DNA of 64,000 nt from Accumulibacter sp964420975 (GCA_964420975.1 CAYQVH010000014.1:1-64000); one strand, 5' to 3'. Counted from the first letter of the stretch, positions 26,129 through 35,656 are shown. Notes: generated by a model not told the origin, from the sequence alone. Translations and numbers: made by a program.

Positions 26129-26553
26129 TCGGTTTTCGCTGACAGGTCGTGGTAGCTAATTTCGTAGCCACGATCGAGGTAAAAGCGGGCGCGGCGACGC
26201 CCGGCAGCACGTTCTTGCTCTGGGTCGCCGACGATTTCGATCAGATGGGTGAAGCGGGCGAATCCCGGCGGTACGTCGTCCGAGAGGTTGAACAGACGTT
26301 CGTCGTGTGACGTCTGGTCCAGCCGCTCGGCGATTACTATCGGCGTTTCGCTGGCGAGTGGCGAGTCGGCACTGACATGCGGCACGAAGCCCTCTGGAGG
26401 GGTTGTCCACAGAAAGCGATCAAGGTCGGTTGCCATCTCGCGACTCGGCGCGTAGACGAGTAGGGATTTGCGCTGGGCGAACGCCTTCTTGATCAGTTGG
26501 GCTGCTGCGACGAGGCGGTCACCCGCGCCGTGATAAAAGAAGACCTTGGTCAA
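26125..26553 (-). CDS. holC: DNA polymerase III chi subunit
   Basis: A 142-residue chi subunit (E. coli 147). It begins TKVFFYHGAGDRLVAAAQLI, the family N-terminus, and contains ERLFNLSDDVPPGF near residue 95. Chi links the clamp loader, through psi, to single-stranded-DNA-binding protein. The start is a TTG at 26553 overlapping the pepA stop as TTGA; longer versions lie inside pepA and are not conserved. The stop overlaps the next gene as ATGA. Confidence 0.9.
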   Translation of the reverse strand: MTKVFFYHGAGDRLVAAAQLIKKAFAQRKSLLVYAPSREMATDLDRFLWTTPPEGFVPHVSADSPLASETPIVIAERLDQTSHDERLFNLSDDVPPGFARFTHLIEIVGDPEQERAAGRRRARFYLDRGYEISYHDLSAKTE

Positions 26554-28046
26554 TTCAACTTGCCGCAACGTTTGAGTAGATAGTGGACGAGCAACGGCAC
26601 TGGGCGTCCGGTCGCCCCCTTGTCGGTTCCGGACTTCCACGCCGTGCCAGCAATATCCAGATGAGCCCAGACGTACTTGCGGGTGAAACGAGAGAGAAAA
26701 CAGGCCGCAGTGACACTTCCGGCAGCGCGACCGCCGACGTTGGCCATATCCGCAAACGGGCTTTTCAGTTGTTCCTGATAGTCATTCCAGAGGGGCATTT
26801 GCCACGCCCGATCGTGTGCCTCGTCACCGGCGTTGATCAATTCACGCGCCAGCGCGTCGTTGTTTGCGTAGAGACCGCTGGCGACGTGGCCGAGAGCGAT
26901 GACGCAGGCGCCAGTCAACGTGGCAACATCGATCACGGTGTCCGGCTCAAAACGTGCGGCGTAGGTCAGCGCGTCACAGAGTATCAGCCGGCCTTCGGCG
27001 TCGGTGTTGAGGATCTCGATCGTCTGCCCCGACATCGAGGTGACGATATCTCCCGGGCGACTCGCGCTGCCGCCTGGCATGTTTTCGACCGCGGGTACAA
27101 TGACCGTCAGGTTCAGTGGCAGCTTCAAGCTGGCGACTGCCTTCAGGGTGCCGAGCACGCTTGCCGCGCCACACATGTCGTACTTCATCTCGTCCATGTC
27201 CGGCGCCGGTTTAAGTGAAATGCCGCCCGTATCAAAGGTGATTCCCTTGCCAATCAGTACAATGGGCTTGACGTCGGGCTTGTCGCCTTTGTACTGAAGT
27301 ACGATCAGCTTCGGCGCTTGCTGCGATCCTTGCGCCACGGCGAGCAGAGAATGCATGCCGAGCGAGGCGAGCTCGTCGCGTTCGAGAACATGGCACTCGA
27401 TCTTGGCTTCCGCGGCCATTGTTTGCGCTGCCTCGGCGAGGTGGGCCGGGGTACAGACGTTGCCCGGGAGGTTGCCGAGGTTCTTGCAGAACGACATGCC
27501 ATCGGCGATGGCTTGCCCCTGGCTGAGCGCTTCCTCGGCTGTCGCAAGTTCGCTGCGGCGGTCGACCACGAAGGTGAGTTTGCGCAAGGGGCGGCGTACC
27601 TTGTCTTTCTTGCTCTTGAACTGGTCGAAGCGATAAACCGTTTCCTGAGCGGCGATGCTTGCCTGACGCACGCGCCAAGCGGAGCTGCGCTTGCGGACGC
27701 TGGTTTCGGTGAGGAACAGCGTGCCGTCGAAGGCGCCCGTTTCGTTGAGCGTGCGCACCGCGGCACGAATCGCGTCGGCATATTCCTTGTCGCCGAAATC
27801 CTTTTCCTTGCCCAGACCAACGAGTAGCACGCGGTCGCAGAGCGTGCCGGGAACGTTGTGCAGCAGCAGCGTTGAGCCCGCTTTCCCCTCCATGTCGCCG
27901 CGGCGAATGATGTCCGACAGGTGGTTGCGCGCCGCGTTGTCAAGCAACTCGGCGGCGAGCGTCAGCTTGCGCGGTTCAAAGACTCCGACCACCACACAAG
28001 CTGTTCGTTGCTTCTCCGGGCTCCCGCTTTTTATGCTAAATTCCAC
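26550..28046 (-). CDS. pepA: Leucyl aminopeptidase (M17)
   Basis: A 498-residue M17 aminopeptidase. The C-terminal catalytic domain holds the metal and active-site motifs: LIGKGITFDTGGISLKP (about 262-278), MKYDMCGAASVLGTLKA (about 285) and the family signature NTDAEGRLIL (about 344-353). It removes N-terminal residues using two metal ions; the E. coli homologue also binds DNA in Xer recombination. The start is a GTG at 28046 behind GAGGAGGGA. The pepA-holC pairing is common in proteobacteria. Confidence 0.96.
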   Translation of the reverse strand: MEFSIKSGSPEKQRTACVVVGVFEPRKLTLAAELLDNAARNHLSDIIRRGDMEGKAGSTLLLHNVPGTLCDRVLLVGLGKEKDFGDKEYADAIRAAVRTLNETGAFDGTLFLTETSVRKRSSAWRVRQASIAAQETVYRFDQFKSKKDKVRRPLRKLTFVVDRRSELATAEEALSQGQAIADGMSFCKNLGNLPGNVCTPAHLAEAAQTMAAEAKIECHVLERDELASLGMHSLLAVAQGSQQAPKLIVLQYKGDKPDVKPIVLIGKGITFDTGGISLKPAPDMDEMKYDMCGAASVLGTLKAVASLKLPLNLTVIVPAVENMPGGSASRPGDIVTSMSGQTIEILNTDAEGRLILCDALTYAARFEPDTVIDVATLTGACVIALGHVASGLYANNDALARELINAGDEAHDRAWQMPLWNDYQEQLKSPFADMANVGGRAAGSVTAACFLSRFTRKYVWAHLDIAGTAWKSGTDKGATGRPVPLLVHYLLKRCGKLN

Positions 28047-28121
28047 TGCTCCCTCCTCGAGCGACGCCGACTAGCTTCAAAAAGTCTGATTATCACTGCA
28101 GTTTTTCGTTCAAGTCAAAGC

Positions 28122-29204
28122 ATGATCTATCAGCGCGCTGCTCGGCGCGAATTCGCTCACGCGGCTTCCGGGGTGTTTTCGGCGCTGTTCGCCATCATGG
28201 TTACGACGCAGTTGATCCGCCTGCTGAACGAAGCCGCGCAGGGAGGGGTGGCGCCGGACGCCGTTGCCGCACTGCTCGGATTTGCTTCGCTCAATTATCT
28301 TTCACCCCTCTTGTTGTTGTCGCTGTTCGTCGCCATTCTGTTGACCCTGTCGCGCAGCTATCGCGATTCCGAGATGGTGGTCTGGTTTTCTTCCGGGTTG
28401 TCGTTGACCGCCTGGATCCGGCCCGTCATGGCGTTTGCACTGCCGTTGGTGGCGATGATCGCCGTCCTCTCGTTCTTCCTCTCTCCCTGGGCGCTCTCGC
28501 AGAGCGCCGAGTATCGCGGCAAGCTTAGTACGCGCAAGGACGCCGGCGAAGTCTCACCCGGCTTGTTTCAGGAGTCGTCGACCGGTGATCGGGTGGTTTT
28601 CGTCGAGGGGGTCGCGGAAGACAGCAGCCATGTCAGTAACGTGTTTGTCAGCGAGAAGAAGGACGACCACAGTGTCGGCGTGACGATGGCCGTTACGGGC
28701 CACCAGGAGATCGCCGAGAACGGTGATCGCTTCATCGTGCTCCGGGATGGCCGTCGCTATGAGCTGTTGCCGGGCAGCCCCGAAGTGCGGACGCTCGAGT
28801 ATTCGCGTTACGCCGTTCGTCTTGAGACCAAGGAGGCGCGCGGCATTACGCGGACGCCAAAGAACATGCCGACGCTCGACCTGCTGCCGATCGATCTTCC
28901 GACTCACCGCGCCGAGCTACTTTGGCGCCTGAGCATGCCGGTCTCGGCGCTCGTATTGGCGCTGTTGGCGATCCCCCTGTCGTTTGTCAATCCGCGCGCT
29001 GGCCGGTCGGCGAACATGTTGCTGGCGATCTTTGTATACCTGATCTACAACAACCTGCTGACGATCAGTCAAGGTTGGGTGGCCAGCGGCAAACTCTCGT
29101 TCCCGGTCGGCGTGACGGCTGCGCATCTGCTGATGCTGGCGCTGGTGCCGCTGATGTTTTATCACCGCATTGCCGTGCATACCTTCCTTCGCTGGCGGCG
29201 ATGA
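28122..29204 (+). CDS. lptF: LPS export ABC transporter permease LptF
   Basis: A 360-residue YjgP/YjgQ-family permease: three N-terminal and three C-terminal membrane helices flank a periplasmic beta-jellyroll domain (about residues 130-260). With LptG and LptB2 it extracts LPS from the inner membrane and passes it to LptC. The ATG at 28122 gives the typical MIYQRAARREF start. It is divergent from pepA, with 75 bases between them, and overlaps lptG by four bases (ATGA). Confidence 0.95.
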   Translation: MIYQRAARREFAHAASGVFSALFAIMVTTQLIRLLNEAAQGGVAPDAVAALLGFASLNYLSPLLLLSLFVAILLTLSRSYRDSEMVVWFSSGLSLTAWIRPVMAFALPLVAMIAVLSFFLSPWALSQSAEYRGKLSTRKDAGEVSPGLFQESSTGDRVVFVEGVAEDSSHVSNVFVSEKKDDHSVGVTMAVTGHQEIAENGDRFIVLRDGRRYELLPGSPEVRTLEYSRYAVRLETKEARGITRTPKNMPTLDLLPIDLPTHRAELLWRLSMPVSALVLALLAIPLSFVNPRAGRSANMLLAIFVYLIYNNLLTISQGWVASGKLSFPVGVTAAHLLMLALVPLMFYHRIAVHTFLRWRR

Positions 29205-30274
29205 CGCTCTATCGGCGCTACCTCGGCCGCGAAGTGGTGGCGGCGGTGCTGCTGGTTCTGCTCGCGTTCCTTGCGCTGTTCGCCTTTTTCGACATGTTGG
29301 GCGAGATTCGCAGCGTTGGCCAAGGCGGTTATCAGCTGCGTCACGCCTTCGGCTTTGTCTTTCTCCGCCTTCCCGGTCGGGTCTACGAGCTCATGCCGCT
29401 CGCCGTGCTTATCGGGACGCTCTACGCCTTGCAGTCGTTGGCACGTCATTCCGAGATTACGGTCTTCCGGGTGTCCGGCCTCTCGTCGGTGGGGCTGCTA
29501 CGGGCGCTGTTTCAGGTCGCCGCCGTTTTTGCCGTGCTGACCTTCTTGATTGGTGAATACATTGCGCCACCCGCCGAACGGGCAGCGTTTCAGCTGCGTT
29601 CGAAGGAACGAACCGGCATGATCGGCCAGGATCTGCGTTCCGGTTTGTGGGTCAAGGACGAGCTCAGTTTCATCAATGTCCGCATCGTTACTCCCGATGC
29701 GCGTCTGCGCGGAATTCGCATCTACGACTTCGATACCAACGCCAGGCTACGTAGCGTTACCGACGCGGCCGAAGGGGAATACGTCGTCTCTGACGGCTGG
29801 CGCTTGACTGGCGTCGTGCAGACGGTGTTAGCCGACGATGGCGCCGAGGTTCACCGTTTGCCGGAGTTGACCTGGCGTTCTGCGCTGACTCCCGAGATTC
29901 TGACCGTGCTCCTGGTTTCGCCTGACCGTATGTCGCTTCGTCACCTCGCCGCGTACACCAAACATCTGACGGAAAACCGCCAAAAGACCGAACGCTACGA
30001 CATCGCGTTCTGGAAGAAAGTCATTTATCCGCTGGCCAACCTGGTCATGGTCGCTCTCGCCCTGCCGTTTGGCGGTACCTACTCGCGGGTTGGCGGCGTT
30101 GGCTTGAAAATCTTTGCCGGTATCATGGTCGGCATACTCTTTCATATGCTCAACGGGCTGTTCGCGAATCTCGGCGCGATCAACCACTGGTCCCCGTTGC
30201 TCAGCGCAGCGACGCCTTCCTTTCTGTTTATGCTTGCGGCGGGCGCTATGATCTGGTGGACCGAACGACGCTGA
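29201..30274 (+). CDS. lptG: LPS export ABC transporter permease LptG
   Basis: A 357-residue partner of LptF with the same layout of helices and jellyroll. The N-terminus MTLYRRYLGREVVAAVLLVL and the terminal helices with HMLNGLFANLGAINHW are typical of LptG. The ATGA overlap with lptF points to equimolar production of the two permease subunits. Confidence 0.95.
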   Translation: MTLYRRYLGREVVAAVLLVLLAFLALFAFFDMLGEIRSVGQGGYQLRHAFGFVFLRLPGRVYELMPLAVLIGTLYALQSLARHSEITVFRVSGLSSVGLLRALFQVAAVFAVLTFLIGEYIAPPAERAAFQLRSKERTGMIGQDLRSGLWVKDELSFINVRIVTPDARLRGIRIYDFDTNARLRSVTDAAEGEYVVSDGWRLTGVVQTVLADDGAEVHRLPELTWRSALTPEILTVLLVSPDRMSLRHLAAYTKHLTENRQKTERYDIAFWKKVIYPLANLVMVALALPFGGTYSRVGGVGLKIFAGIMVGILFHMLNGLFANLGAINHWSPLLSAATPSFLFMLAAGAMIWWTERR

Positions 30275-30281
30275 CCGCGTC

Positions 30282-30707
30282 TCAGCTCATTACGAGCTGG
30301 GTGCCGGCGAGGCGGTCGTGCAGAAAGAGGTGGTCGCGATCAAAGAATGCCCAAACGATGCCGACGCCGGCAAGCCCGACGCTGGGCCAGGCGATTAGAA
30401 AACGCAGTACGGCCTGCCCCGGACGCACCGCTTGGCCGTCACGCGTCAGCAGGCGAACGCGCCACGTTTTCATCGCCAGTGTCTGACCGCCATGACTCCA
30501 GAACCAGACGAAGTACACGAGCAGGACGAGAAAGCCGTGTGCCTGAATAATGACGGGGGCGGCCAGTCGGTGGGCAAAGGCGCCGAGAAGAAAGTGCGGC
30601 AGAAACAGCAGGACGGCCAGTACCGCCACCAGCAAGAGTGACTCGTACGCCATGCTGGCCAGACGGCGCAGGATTCCCGGTCGACAGACGAGGTCAGGCG
30701 GCGTCAA
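30282..30707 (-). CDS. RDD-family membrane protein
   Basis: A 141-residue protein with three hydrophobic helices (about residues 20-45, 58-75 and 95-118). The RDD signature residues appear as RRLASMAYESLLL at the start and FFDRDHLFLHDRLAGTQLV at the end. Function is not established. The TTG start overlaps the stop of the DUF3106 gene (TTGA). The sigma factor, DUF3619, DUF3106 and RDD genes form one overlapping chain. Confidence 0.85.
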   Translation of the reverse strand: MTPPDLVCRPGILRRLASMAYESLLLVAVLAVLLFLPHFLLGAFAHRLAAPVIIQAHGFLVLLVYFVWFWSHGGQTLAMKTWRVRLLTRDGQAVRPGQAVLRFLIAWPSVGLAGVGIVWAFFDRDHLFLHDRLAGTQLVMS

Positions 30708-31345
30708 CGCCTGCCGTCGCCTTCGTTGGCAGGCGGTGTGGCCGTGCCGCTGGCAACGGTAGCCGGCGACCCTTCAGCCGTCGGTGACGAAAGGGGAGCT
30801 GCCGGCGGGGGTGGCGCCGGGGTGGCGGGGGGGGGAGTTGTTGTCGCCGCCGCCGGAGGACTCGTCGTGTTCGTCTGCGCGGGAGGCGCTCGTCGCGCTA
30901 GTGGCGCTGCTTTGCTATCTGCCTGTTGTTTGAGGCGCGCCTTTTCCTCCTCCGACAGGTTGGAGTACTCTTCCCACTTTTGCTTCAGTTCCAGCTTTTT
31001 TTCGAGCGGTAGCTTGCTGGCGGCGGCGAAGTTCTCGCGAGCCAGTCGGCGCGCCTCCGGCGTCAGTTTGCCCCAATCCTGCATCTGCGCCTGAATGCGT
31101 CGCTGTTCTTCGCCGGTCATGCTGGCAAAGCGGCGCGTGATCCCTAGCCACTTCTTCTGCCGGTGATACTCCATCGCGTCCCAGTCATCGCTCAGCGGAG
31201 CGAGAATCGCCTTCTGCTCGACCGTCAGTTCGGTCCACTGGGGCTGTGGGGGGGTCGCGATAGCCGACGGCCCGGGCACTTCCGCCCAGGCCGTCAAGGC
31301 GAGGAAACCGACAAGAACTATTCCGAGCCGGAGCTCTTGAGCCAT
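30704..31345 (-). CDS. DUF3106-family secreted protein
   Basis: A 213-residue protein with a signal peptide (MAQELRLGIVLVGFLALTAW, cleavage after about residue 21). The core (about 35-145) shows repeating short helices such as WTELTVEQKAILAPLSDDW and FASMTGEEQRRIQ, typical of DUF3106. A long Pro/Ala/Thr tail follows, probably disordered and periplasmic. Its first codons overlap the end of the DUF3619 gene, which ties it to the sigma factor operon. Confidence 0.82.
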   Translation of the reverse strand: MAQELRLGIVLVGFLALTAWAEVPGPSAIATPPQPQWTELTVEQKAILAPLSDDWDAMEYHRQKKWLGITRRFASMTGEEQRRIQAQMQDWGKLTPEARRLARENFAAASKLPLEKKLELKQKWEEYSNLSEEEKARLKQQADSKAAPLARRAPPAQTNTTSPPAAATTTPPPATPAPPPPAAPLSSPTAEGSPATVASGTATPPANEGDGRR

Positions 31346-31695
31346 GCCGCAAAGCCCTTGTCGGTGTAGGCCGCAATTGGCAGATCGTCTGCCAGCAGGG
31401 CGCTGTCGATCGCTTCAAGCTCAGCGACGTTTTGGTCGGCTGACCAGTAAGTGTAGCTCACCACCCCCACGGCGACCGCCAGTGCGAGCAGTACTTGCTT
31501 CAGCGGCAGGCTGTCAACCTGGTGCTGAACGAAATGGCCCGCCGTCGCCAGAACCGAACGTCGCGTGGCGACGCGCTGGTGCTTCAGGGCGAGCTCGCGG
31601 CCAGTAGCGAGACGGCTGATAGTCGCCGCCGGCATTTCTTGCAGTCCTCGGTCGAGGTGTTGCTTGATTCTGTAGGCAAAGTGTAGTTCATTCAT
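31318..31695 (-). CDS. DUF3619-family membrane protein, probable anti-sigma partner
   Basis: A 125-residue protein with one central membrane helix (PLKQVLLALAVAVGVVSYTY, about residues 64-83). The cytoplasmic N-terminus (MNELHFAYRIKQHLDRGLQE) and the position directly after an ECF-like sigma factor, with ATGA overlap, suggest an anti-sigma role; this is inferred, not known for the family. The start at 31695 is chosen because of that overlap. Confidence 0.75.
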   Translation of the reverse strand: MNELHFAYRIKQHLDRGLQEMPAATISRLATGRELALKHQRVATRRSVLATAGHFVQHQVDSLPLKQVLLALAVAVGVVSYTYWSADQNVAELEAIDSALLADDLPIAAYTDKGFAAWLKSSGSE

Positions 31696-32255
31696 AGGGT
31701 AATACCTCGTGCTTTCAATGCTGCCGCGAGCGTATGGTTGGCGCGCGAACAATGCGTCTTCACGCTGCCTTCCGAGCAGCCCATTGCCGACGCTGTCTCG
31801 GCAACATCCATGTCGTCCCAGTAACGCAGAAGGAAGGCTTCGCGTTGACGCGCCGGCAGCATTTTTATTTCTTGTTCAATTATCGCAAGGACTTGCGACT
31901 GCTCGAGATGCCCATCGGGACTTTCCGGCGAGTGTGATCCGGACTCCGCGGCGATGGTTTCCAGGGGGTCGTGATCCTCGTCGTCGCTAGGCGATAGTGA
32001 CGACAGCAGTGTCGTCCACAGCGAACGGACCTTGCTTCGTCGATAGTGATCGCGAATCGTGTTCTGGAGGATGCGGTGGAACAGCATCGGCAGTTCGGCC
32101 GCTGGTCTGTCGCCGTAACGTTCGGCGAGCTTCATCATGGAGTCCTGGACAATGTCCAGCGCGGTTTCCTCGTTATGGACGGCAAACATAGCCTGTTTGA
32201 AGGCGCGACGCTCGACCTCCGTAAGAAAATCCGACAGTTCGCGTTGACTGGCCAG
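31692..32255 (-). CDS. ECF-like RNA polymerase sigma factor
   Basis: Region 2 is seen as ALDIVQDSMMKLAERYGD and FHRILQNTIRDHYRRSKVR; region 4 is LPARQREAFLLRYWDDMD followed by the helix-turn-helix VAETASAMGCSEGSVKTHCS. The first ATG (32189) would cut into region 2. The frame stays open and family-like upstream (QRELSDFLTEVERRAFKQA), but contains no ATG, GTG or TTG at a suitable place. A CTG at 32255 with AAGGA upstream is used here as the probable start. The group sigma factor-DUF3619-DUF3106-RDD next to ilvI is a conserved betaproteobacterial arrangement. Confidence 0.75.
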   Translation of the reverse strand: MASQRELSDFLTEVERRAFKQAMFAVHNEETALDIVQDSMMKLAERYGDRPAAELPMLFHRILQNTIRDHYRRSKVRSLWTTLLSSLSPSDDEDHDPLETIAAESGSHSPESPDGHLEQSQVLAIIEQEIKMLPARQREAFLLRYWDDMDVAETASAMGCSEGSVKTHCSRANHTLAAALKARGITL

Positions 32256-32321
32256 GGCGAAAATCCTTGCAATGGGCTTCCGGAGGGGTCTTGAACCTAG
32301 GCGCCGGTGCTCTTGAATGCC

Positions 32322-32349
32322 TTGACCAATTGCGATCCAGGCGTTAACG
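32322..32349 (+). promoter_or_regulatory. Candidate promoter of the ilv operon
   Basis: TTGACC (32322-32327) and TTAACG (32344-32349) are separated by 16 bases, about 45 bases before the ilvI start. The -35 box is good, the -10 box weak. No leader peptide rich in branched-chain codons was seen, so classical attenuation is not supported. Confidence 0.35.
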
Positions 32350-32392
32350 TGGCGGAATTTTTTTGAGCGAATTCCTTGCTAGGGCGAAGGCC

Positions 32393-34105
32393 ATGACGAT
32401 GATGACCGGTGCAGAGATTGTAATCAGGTGCCTGCAGGAAGAAAAGGTGGACTACGTCTTCGGCTATCCGGGGGGCGCAGTCCTCCACATTTATGACGCC
32501 TTATTCAGGCAGGATCAGGTCAAGCACGTTCTGGTTCGCCACGAACAGGCGGCGGTGCATGCGGCGGACGGCTTGGCCCGATCAACCAGCCAGGTTGGCG
32601 TTGCGCTGGTCACCTCCGGCCCTGGGGCGACGAACGCGGTGACCGGCATCGCGACGGCGTATATGGATTCGATTCCGGTGGTCGTCATTTCAGGGCAGGT
32701 TCCCAACGACTATATCGGACAGGATGCCTTCCAGGAGTGTGACACGGTCGGCATCACGCGTCCCTGCGTCAAACACAATTTTCTGGTCAACGACGTCCGT
32801 CATCTGGCGTCGACGATCCGCAAGGCGTTCTATCTTGCGCGTAGTGGTCGCCCGGGGCCGGTGGTAATCGACATTCCCAAGGACGTGACAGCGGCCAAAT
32901 ACAAGTTTGAGTATCCCGAAACGATCCAGATGCGCTCGTACAATCCCGTCCTCAAGGGACATCTGGGCCAGATCAAGAAGGCGTTGCATCTGCTGCTCGA
33001 GGCCAAACGGCCAATGATGTACACCGGCGGTGGCGTCATCCTCGCCAACGGTTCGGAACAACTGACCCGATTGGCGCACCGTCTCGGTTTTCCGATTACC
33101 AATACCCTGATGGGCTTGGGGGCTTTCCCGGGAACCGACCCACAGTTTCTTGGCATGCCGGGGATGCATGGCACGGTTGAAGCGAACCTGGCCATGCAAC
33201 ATTGCGACGTCCTGTTTGCCATCGGCGCCCGTTTTGACGACCGGGTGATCGGTAATCCAGCCAACTTTGCGTCGATCCCGCGCAAGATCATTCACGTCGA
33301 CATCGATCCGTCGTCGATTTCGAAACGTGTTCAGGTCGACGTGCCGATCGTTGGCAATGTTCCCGATGTTCTCGACGAGATGCTGCGACTGCTCGACGGT
33401 GGCAACGCGAATCCGGATCCGGAGGTGTTGGCGGCGTGGTGGCGACAAATTGACGAGTGGCGTGGTAGGCAGTGCATGAAGTATCGTCGGCGCAAGAGCG
33501 TGATCATGCCGCAGTACGTGATCGAAAAGCTCTACGAAGTGACCGGCGGCGATGCGATCGTCACGTCCGACGTTGGGCAGCATCAGATGTGGGCGGCGCA
33601 GTATTACAAATTCGACAAACCGCGTCGCTGGCTCAATTCGGGCGGCCTGGGAACCATGGGTGTCGGTTTGCCGTATGCCATGGGTGCGGCGCTGGCGCAT
33701 CCGGGGAAGCAGATCGTTTGCGTTACCGGAGAAGGCTCGATCCAGATGTGCATTCAGGAGCTGTCGACAGCGAAGCAGTTTCGCCTTCCGATCAAGATCA
33801 TCAATCTCAACAATCGCTACCTCGGGATGGTCCGACAATGGCAGGAAATGTTCTACGGCAGCCGCTATTCGGAGTCGTACATGGATTCCTTGCCTGACTT
33901 CGTCAAGCTCGCCGAAGCTTACGGTCACGTCGGCATCCGCGTCGAACGGCCGGAGGACGTCGAGGGAGCGTTGCGGGCGGCGTTTGTCGACCACAAGGAT
34001 GAACTGGTGTTTCTGGATGTCATCACCGATCAGAAAGCCAACGTCTTCCCGATGGTGGCGGCTGGAAAAGGGCTGGCCGACATGATTCTGGCCGAAGATC
34101 TTTAG
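32393..34105 (+). CDS. ilvI: Acetolactate synthase, large subunit
   Basis: A 570-residue ThDP enzyme. The N-terminal domain has GYPGGAVLHIYDAL and the catalytic Glu in RHEQAAVHAADG (about residue 50). The C-terminal domain has the metal/ThDP motif as TGEGSIQMCIQEL to NLNNRYLGM. It condenses pyruvate with pyruvate or 2-ketobutyrate in valine, leucine and isoleucine synthesis. The ATG at 32393 is preferred over a TTG at 32363. It is followed by ilvH, ilvC, pssA and leuA on the same strand. Confidence 0.96.
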   Translation: MTMMTGAEIVIRCLQEEKVDYVFGYPGGAVLHIYDALFRQDQVKHVLVRHEQAAVHAADGLARSTSQVGVALVTSGPGATNAVTGIATAYMDSIPVVVISGQVPNDYIGQDAFQECDTVGITRPCVKHNFLVNDVRHLASTIRKAFYLARSGRPGPVVIDIPKDVTAAKYKFEYPETIQMRSYNPVLKGHLGQIKKALHLLLEAKRPMMYTGGGVILANGSEQLTRLAHRLGFPITNTLMGLGAFPGTDPQFLGMPGMHGTVEANLAMQHCDVLFAIGARFDDRVIGNPANFASIPRKIIHVDIDPSSISKRVQVDVPIVGNVPDVLDEMLRLLDGGNANPDPEVLAAWWRQIDEWRGRQCMKYRRRKSVIMPQYVIEKLYEVTGGDAIVTSDVGQHQMWAAQYYKFDKPRRWLNSGGLGTMGVGLPYAMGAALAHPGKQIVCVTGEGSIQMCIQELSTAKQFRLPIKIINLNNRYLGMVRQWQEMFYGSRYSESYMDSLPDFVKLAEAYGHVGIRVERPEDVEGALRAAFVDHKDELVFLDVITDQKANVFPMVAAGKGLADMILAEDL

Positions 34106-34117
34106 AAAGAGCGAGCG

Positions 34118-34609
34118 ATGCGACACATCATCTCGATCCTGTTGGAAAACGAAGCTGGAGCGCTGTCGCGAGTGGCCGGTCTCTTCTCGGCACGCGCTTA
34201 CAACATTGAAACGCTCACCGTTGCGCCGACCGAGGATATTTCGCTGTCTCGTCTGACGATCGTGACCACGGGTACCGACGCGGTCATCGAGCAGATCACC
34301 AAGCAGTTGAACAAGTTGGTCGACGTGATTAAGGTCGTCGATTTGTCGGAGTCGGCGCACATCGAGCGTGAGCTGATGCTGATCAAGGTGCGGGCGACCG
34401 GCAAGGACCGGGAAGAACTCAAGCGGCTGGCCGACATTTTCCGTGGCCACATTGTCGATGTCACCGAATCGACTTATGTCATCGAGCTGACGGCGAGCGG
34501 GGCGAAGCTCGACTCCTTCATCCAGGCGGTTGACCCGGGATTGATTCTGGAAACCGTCCGTACCGGCGTTTGTGGCATCGGTCGCGGCGAACGCATTCTG
34601 AAAGTCTAG
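34118..34609 (+). CDS. ilvH: Acetolactate synthase, small regulatory subunit
   Basis: A 163-residue regulatory subunit. The N-terminal ACT domain starts MRHIISILLENEAGALSRVAG and binds valine for feedback inhibition; the C-terminal domain (about 80-160) activates the large subunit. It lies 12 bases after ilvI. Confidence 0.96.
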   Translation: MRHIISILLENEAGALSRVAGLFSARAYNIETLTVAPTEDISLSRLTIVTTGTDAVIEQITKQLNKLVDVIKVVDLSESAHIERELMLIKVRATGKDREELKRLADIFRGHIVDVTESTYVIELTASGAKLDSFIQAVDPGLILETVRTGVCGIGRGERILKV

Positions 34610-34639
34610 GCTTGGCGCCCAGCAAGTGAGGAAAATGTG

Positions 34640-35656
34640 ATGAAAGTCTATTACGACAAGGACGCTGATCTTTCTCTGATCAAGGGAAAGAAGGTAACAA
34701 TCGTGGGTTACGGTTCGCAGGGTCATGCACACGCCCAAAATCTGAGCGACTCCGGGGTCACGGTTACGGTGGGCTTGCGCCGCCAGGGAGCTTCCTGGAG
34801 CAAGGCCGAAAGCGTCGGACTGCGCGTCGACGAAGTGTCCTCCGCGGTGCGTGACGCCGACGTCGTCATGATGTTGCTGCCGGACGAAAACATTCCCCAG
34901 GTATATCACTCCGAGTTGGCGCCGCACATGAAGAAGGGCGCAGCGCTTGCCTTTGCGCATGGCTTCAACATTCACTACAACCAGGTCGTGCCGCGAGACG
35001 ATCTCGACGTGATCATGGTGGCCCCGAAGGGACCTGGACATACCGTGCGTTCCGAATACCTCAAAGGCGGCGGCGTTCCGTCGTTGATCGCCGTGCACCA
35101 GGACCGTTCTGGCAAGGCGCGTGACATCGCGCTGTCTTACGCGGCGGCCAACGGCGGCACCAAGGGGGGTGTCATCGAAACCAATTTTCGCGAAGAGACC
35201 GAGACCGATCTCTTCGGCGAGCAGGCGGTTCTTTGCGGGGGCGCGGTTGAACTCGTGAAGATGGGTTTTGAGACGCTGGTCGAGGCCGGTTATGCGCCGG
35301 AGATGGCTTATTTCGAGTGTCTTCATGAGCTGAAATTGATCGTCGACCTGATGTACGAGGGCGGGATCGCAAACATGAACTATTCGATATCGAACAACGC
35401 CGAGTACGGTGAGTACGTGACCGGGCCCGAGGTCATCAACGAACAGTCGCGTTCCGCCATGCGCACGGCGCTGCGACGTATTCAGAACGGCGACTACGCG
35501 AAGGCGTTCATTCTTGAGGGGCGCACCAACTATCCGGCGATGACCGCGCGCCGTCGGCTGATGGCGCAACACGATATCGAGGTCGTTGGCGCGAAGTTGC
35601 GCGACATGATGCCCTGGATCAAGAAGAACCGCCTGGTCGACCAGAGCAAGAACTGA
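34640..35656 (+). CDS. ilvC: Ketol-acid reductoisomerase
   Basis: A 338-residue class I enzyme. The NADPH site is GYGSQGHAHAQNLSDSGV (about 24-41), and the second domain carries the metal-binding residues around DLFGEQAVLCGG (about 190) and ELKLIVDLMYEGG (about 230). It isomerises and reduces acetolactate. The ATG at 34640 gives the family start MKVYYDKDADLSLIKGK; a GTG one codon earlier is also open. TGAGGAAAA is the binding site. Confidence 0.97.
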   Translation: MKVYYDKDADLSLIKGKKVTIVGYGSQGHAHAQNLSDSGVTVTVGLRRQGASWSKAESVGLRVDEVSSAVRDADVVMMLLPDENIPQVYHSELAPHMKKGAALAFAHGFNIHYNQVVPRDDLDVIMVAPKGPGHTVRSEYLKGGGVPSLIAVHQDRSGKARDIALSYAAANGGTKGGVIETNFREETETDLFGEQAVLCGGAVELVKMGFETLVEAGYAPEMAYFECLHELKLIVDLMYEGGIANMNYSISNNAEYGEYVTGPEVINEQSRSAMRTALRRIQNGDYAKAFILEGRTNYPAMTARRRLMAQHDIEVVGAKLRDMMPWIKKNRLVDQSKN

